Source: Mycobacterium sp. (GTDB taxonomy: Bacteria; Actinomycetota; Actinomycetes; Mycobacteriales; Mycobacteriaceae). Taken from it: a stretch of DNA of 64,000 nt. The stretch is taken from contig JAGYKK010000001.1 of assembly GCA_018401645.1 (NCBI GenBank), positions 124,001 through 188,000 of the forward strand, read 5' to 3'. A program made the translations under genes and the position numbers. Positions within the stretch are counted from its first letter, which is position 1. The number at the start of each line of letters is the position of its first letter. Under the pieces are notes generated by a model. The model was not told where the DNA came from and ran no database searches. It saw nothing but the letters and a program-made list of their open reading frames with translations. This document shows positions 60,301 through 64,000 of the stretch, piece by piece.

Positions 60301-62064
60301 GTGACCGATACGGACCTCATCACGGCCCAGGACCGCACTCCGCCAACGGAGTCGACGGCCGCCGTGAAACCCGCGAGCCTCGATGACGACGCCTCTCCGG
60401 CCGGTTCTTCCGGTGGCTCGCTGAACGCCATGGTGCTACCGGAACTGCGCGCGCTGGCGACCAGTGCCGGCGTCAAGGGCACCTCCGGTATGCGCAAGGG
60501 CGAGCTGATCTCGGTGTCGGTCACGGCGAGCGAACCGGAACACCGCCGCCGCTGAACCGGCCGAGCGTGCCCAGACCGCCGGCGTGCCGAACCACATACG
60601 AGCGTGCCGAACCCGCCGAGCGTGCCAGACCGGCCGAGCGTGCGGCGCGCGCCTCGACCGCGATGCCAGCAGCGAGCGTCGACCCGACACGACCGAACAA
60701 CGCAAGCCGTATCGCGAATATTTGAGCAAACCTGCGGGGCCAAAACCGCCGATCACGGTGGCGGGCCGGGTGGTTCAACAGCCGCGACGATGACGACGGC
60801 CGCGGTGAACGCCGTGGTCGTCGGTTCCGCGACCGGCGCCGCCGCGGCGAACGCTGGCGGTGGCGACCTCATTGGCGGTGGCGGTGCCGAGGCTGAGCTT
60901 CGTGAGGACGACGTCGTCCAACCGGTGGCCGGGATCCTCGACGTGCTCGACAATTACGCGTTCGTGCGTACCTCCGGCTACCTGGCCGGTCCCAACGACG
61001 TCTACGTGTCGATGAACATGGTCCGCAAGAACGGCCTGCGACGGGGCGACGCCGTCACCGGTGCGGTGCGGGTGTCCCGCGAGACTGATCCCGGCGCCCA
61101 AAATCAGCGGCAGAAATTCAATCCTCTAGTGCGGTTGGACAGCGTCAACGGCGGCCCGGTTGAGGATGCCCGCAAGCGGCCCGAGTTCGGCAAACTGACC
61201 CCGCTGTATCCCAATCAGCGGCTGCGACTGGAGACCTCCCCGGAGAAGTTGACCACCCGCGTCATCGACCTCATCATGCCGATCGGCAAGGGCCAGCGCG
61301 CACTGATCGTCTCACCGCCCAAGGCCGGCAAGACCACGATCATGCAGGACATCGCCAACGCCATCACCCGCAACAACCCGGAATGTCACCTGATGGTGGT
61401 TCTTGTCGACGAGCGGCCCGAAGAGGTCACCGATATGCAGCGTTCGGTCAAGGGCGAGGTGATCGCCTCAACCTTCGACCGGCCGCCGTCGGATCACACC
61501 CAGGCCGCCGAACTCGCCATCGAGCGGGCCAAGCGACTCGTCGAGCAGGGCAAGGACGTGGTGGTGCTGCTGGACTCGATCACCCGACTCGGACGTGCCT
61601 ACAACAACGCCTCGCCCGCATCGGGACGCATTCTCTCCGGCGGCGTCGACTCGACCGCGCTCTACCCGCCCAAGCGTTTCCTCGGCGCGGCACGCAACAT
61701 CGAGCACGGTGGATCATTGACCATCATCGCGACCGCGATGGTCGAGACCGGCTCGACCGGTGACACCGTGATCTTCGAGGAGTTCAAGGGCACCGGTAAC
61801 GCCGAACTCAAACTCGACCGCAAGATCGCCGAGCGCCGGGTGTTTCCGGCCGTCGACGTCAATCCCTCCGGCACCCGCAAGGACGAATTACTGCTGTCGA
61901 CAGACGAGTTCGCCGTCGTACACAAGTTGCGTCGGGTGCTCTCGGGCCTGGATTCTCACCAGGCGATCGACCTGTTGATGAGTCAGTTGCGCAAGACCAA
62001 GACCAACTACGAGTTTCTGGTGCAGGTGTCCAAGACGACACCGGCCTCGATGGACTCCGACTGA
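60301..62064 (+). CDS. rho: Transcription termination factor Rho, linker region frameshifted
   Basis: The N-terminal frame starts at GTG 60301 ([15 protein letters not shown]) and holds the Rho N-domain with [27 protein letters not shown]. The long charged linker expected in actinobacterial Rho is then split over several frames from about 60515 to 60890, with a stop in the first frame at 60555. The rest is perfect: RNA-binding domain [31 protein letters not shown], Walker [13 protein letters not shown]-loop and R-loop segments, and the end [12 protein letters not shown]. It forms a hexamer that releases RNA polymerase and is essential in M. tuberculosis. The broken linker should therefore be treated with suspicion. 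Confidence 0.92.
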
Positions 62065-62143
62065 CGGTAAAGAACAGATCAAGGCGCTAATCAATGACAT
62101 CGTCATGGCGCTGGCCGGACGCATCGGCGCCTAGCTGACAAGC

Positions 62144-63730
62144 ATGGCCGACACCGTCCAGCAGTTACTCCGGGAGCGCATCGACGACCCGGGAATCGCC
62201 GTCAAATACGGTCACCGGTCGTGGACCTGGCGCGAACACCTTGATGACGCCGCCCGCCAGGCCGCCGCACTGATCGCCCTGGCCGACCCCGAACGCCGGT
62301 TCCATGTCGGCGCCCTGCTGGGCAACACCCCGACGATGCTCACCGTAATGGCGGCCGCCGGACTCGGCGGGTACGTGCTGGCCGGCATCAACAACACCCG
62401 GCGTGGTGCGGCGTTGGCCCGGGACATCGCCCTGGCCGACTGCCAGATCCTGCTCACCGACGACGCCCACCGTCATCTGATAGCCGGGCTGGACCTGCCG
62501 GGCGTGCGGGTGTTCGACGTCGACGATGCGCGCTGGGCGGAATTGATTGCCGCGTCGGGCGAGTTGACGCCGCACCGCGAAGTCGCTGCCGGCGACACGT
62601 TCATGCTGATCTTCACGTCGGGCACCAGTGGCGAGCCCAAAGCCGTCCAGGTAGCGCACATGATGGTGCCGTTCTCCGGAGTTGCCCTGGCGCAGCGGTT
62701 CTCGATGACTCCCGCCGACGTCTGCTATCTGTCGATGCCGTTGTTTCATTCCAATGCCCTGATGGCAGGCTGGTCGGTGGCGCTGGCGGCCGGGGCGGCA
62801 ATGGTCCCGGCGACGTTTTCGGCCTCGGGTCTGCTGGGTGATCTGCGCCATTACGGCGTGACCTACCTGAACTACGTCGGCAAGCCGCTGGCCTACGTCC
62901 TGGCCACTCCGGAGAATCCCGACGACGCCGACAACCCGTTGCGCATCGCCTTCGGAAACGAGGCCGCCGAGCGCGACATCACCGAGTTCGGTCGACGCTT
63001 CGGCGCCACGGTGTGGGACGGTTTCGGCTCCACCGAGGGCGCGGTGATCATCACCCGCGACGGGCCGTGCCCGGCCGGCTCGGTCGGGCGGGGCTTTCCG
63101 GGCGTCGCAATCTATGACTCCGAGACAGTGACCGAGTGCCCGCCCGCGCGGTTCGACGCCACCGGCGCACTGGCCAACGCCGACAAGGCGATCGGAGAGA
63201 TCGTGAACACGACCGGCGCCGGGATGTTCGGCGGCTACTACAACGATGCGCAGGCCACCAGCGAGCGGCTGCTTCACGGCATGTACTGGTCCGGAGATCT
63301 TGCCTACCGCGATGACGACGGCTGGATATACCTGGCCGGGCGCACCGGCGACTGGCTCCGGGTCGACGGCGAGAATCTCACGACCGCTCCGATCGAGCGG
63401 ATCCTGCACCGGTTGACGCCGATCAACCGGGTCGCCGTCTACGGGGTTCCCGACCAGCAGATCGGCGACGCGGTGATGGCCGCCATGGTGCTGAGCAGCG
63501 GTGCGACCCTCAGTCCGCAGCAGTTCGGCGTATTCCTGGCCGGGCAACCCGACCTGTCGCCGAAGGCCTGGCCGCGATACGTGTGGATCGCCGACGACCT
63601 GCCGACGACGGCGACCAACAAGATCCTCAAGCGCACCCTGATCGCCCAGGGGATCGACGTTGCCTCCGGCGTGCTGTGGCAGCGGGAGGGCCGCGGCGGG
63701 CACTATCGACTTTCGGGCCGGGGCTTTTAG
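62144..63730 (+). CDS. Fatty-acyl-CoA synthetase (FadD17-like)
   Basis: A 528-residue AMP-forming ligase that activates a carboxylic acid with ATP and CoA. The P-loop is FMLIFTSGTSGEPKA, then MPLFHSNA, DGFGSTEGAV (A5), YWSGDLAYRDDDGWIYLAGRTGDWLRVDGEN (A7-A8, with the hinge) and the A10 Lys in TNKILKR. The sequence layout resembles mycobacterial FadD17/FadD1 proteins, some of which act in sterol side-chain degradation. It sits between rho and rpmE, which are adjacent in M. tuberculosis, so it was inserted or retained differently here. Confidence 0.9.
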   Translation: MADTVQQLLRERIDDPGIAVKYGHRSWTWREHLDDAARQAAALIALADPERRFHVGALLGNTPTMLTVMAAAGLGGYVLAGINNTRRGAALARDIALADCQILLTDDAHRHLIAGLDLPGVRVFDVDDARWAELIAASGELTPHREVAAGDTFMLIFTSGTSGEPKAVQVAHMMVPFSGVALAQRFSMTPADVCYLSMPLFHSNALMAGWSVALAAGAAMVPATFSASGLLGDLRHYGVTYLNYVGKPLAYVLATPENPDDADNPLRIAFGNEAAERDITEFGRRFGATVWDGFGSTEGAVIITRDGPCPAGSVGRGFPGVAIYDSETVTECPPARFDATGALANADKAIGEIVNTTGAGMFGGYYNDAQATSERLLHGMYWSGDLAYRDDDGWIYLAGRTGDWLRVDGENLTTAPIERILHRLTPINRVAVYGVPDQQIGDAVMAAMVLSSGATLSPQQFGVFLAGQPDLSPKAWPRYVWIADDLPTTATNKILKRTLIAQGIDVASGVLWQREGRGGHYRLSGRGF

Positions 63731-63742
63731 GGCCGGGGTCGT

Positions 63743-63772
63743 TTGGGTCCGGGCCGTCCGAACTGGCATAAT
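63743..63772 (+). promoter_or_regulatory. Promoter of rpmE
   Basis: TTGGGT (63743-63748) and CATAAT (63767-63772), 18 bp apart, are a fair sigma-A type pair. A leader of about 75 nt precedes the rpmE ATG at 63854, and GAAGAGGAC just before it is the ribosome binding site. Confidence 0.45.
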
Positions 63773-63853
63773 CGGGTTCTGAGGTACCGGTTCACGCCCC
63801 CGGAGAAAGCAACTCCGATCGGCGACCCGGCGACCACGACTGAAGAGGACACC

Positions 63854-64000
63854 ATGAAGACCGGCATTCACCCCGCCTATGGCGAGACCACTGTGGTCTG
63901 CGGCTGCGGAAACTCGTTCACGACCCGCAGCACCAAGGAGAGCGGCCACATCGTGGTCGAGGTCTGCTCCCAGTGCCATCCCTTCTACACCGGCAAGCAG
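63854..64000 (+). CDS. rpmE: 50S ribosomal protein L31 (cut by window edge)
   Basis: The first 49 residues are present. [27 protein letters not shown] and [15 protein letters not shown] show the two Cys pairs (C16/C18 and C37/C40) of the zinc-binding form of L31. Its position after rho is conserved, apart from the inserted acyl-CoA synthetase gene. The C-terminal 25-30 residues lie outside the window. Confidence 0.95.
   Translation, partial: MKTGIHPAYGETTVVCGCGNSFTTRSTKESGHIVVEVCSQCHPFYTGKQ

Noticed and set aside
60565..60680. Short GAGCGTGC repeats in rho as a mobile or CRISPR-like repeat
   Set aside because: Spacing is irregular and the units encode a charged linker in one frame; this is low-complexity coding DNA.
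62165..63979. 604-residue minus-strand open frame opposite the acyl-CoA synthetase
   Set aside because: It also runs through the rpmE promoter and start. The plus strand has all adenylation-domain motifs.

Overview
This window is chromosomal DNA from a high-GC mycobacterium (Mycobacteriaceae). The gene content and order follow the Mycobacterium tuberculosis segment from about Rv1244 (lpqZ) to Rv1298 (rpmE): kgd, a DHA2 pump, lprE, deaD, a CYP130-like P450, a GlcD-type oxidase, tap, udgB, a HIT protein, amiB2, an Rv1264-type adenylate cyclase, a two-gene ABC exporter, lprB/lprC, sixA, an SbcD/SbcC-like pair, oppBCDA, canA, cysD-cysNC, an Rrf2 regulator, tRNA-Arg, argS, lysA, hom, thrC, thrB, rho and rpmE. 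Rv labels come from recalled family knowledge, not from a search. No phage, insertion sequence, CRISPR array or integrase was seen.

Layout. 1-9.7 kb: end of an osmolyte-type binding lipoprotein, an SDR, a small secreted repeat protein, kgd, a membrane protein, an efflux pump and a D-lactate/glycolate-type oxidase. 9.7-20 kb: LprE, DeaD, an acyltransferase, a P450, an inserted MazEF pair, and a minus-strand tap / phosphotransferase-like kinase / glcD run, then udgB, an F420-type reductase and a HIT protein. 20-34.6 kb: amidase, cyclase, heterodimeric ABC exporter, two lipoproteins, SixA, SbcD/SbcC-like proteins and a WS/DGAT acyltransferase. 34.6-41.3 kb: an alpha/beta hydrolase and the minus-strand oppB-C-D-A importer. 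41.4-50.2 kb: carbonic anhydrase, sulfate activation (cysD, cysNC, cysQ), two secreted Ala-rich proteins sharing one promoter architecture, and rrf2 overlapping a TehA/SLAC1 anion channel gene. 50.2-53.4 kb: a flavin/F420 oxidation operon and a small secreted protein. 53.5-64 kb: tRNA-Arg(CCG), argS-lysA-hom-thrC-thrB (aspartate-family amino acids, most start and stop codons overlapping), rho, an acyl-CoA synthetase inserted before rpmE, and the start of rpmE.

The strongest window-wide signal is clustered small indels. About fifteen genes are broken or locally garbled, each flanked by perfectly good coding sequence. They include argS and rho, which mycobacteria cannot normally lose. I read most of these as sequence or assembly errors rather than gene decay, so coordinates of such genes span all frames.

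More biological candidates for follow-up are: the shared CTCAG direct-repeat promoter of the two secreted proteins, the tap-kinase operon, the triple repeat ahead of canA, the rrf2-TehA pair beside sulfate activation genes, a MazEF9-type module with a palindrome at its start, and a hairpin that covers the rho ribosome binding site. No clearly new multi-gene system was found.
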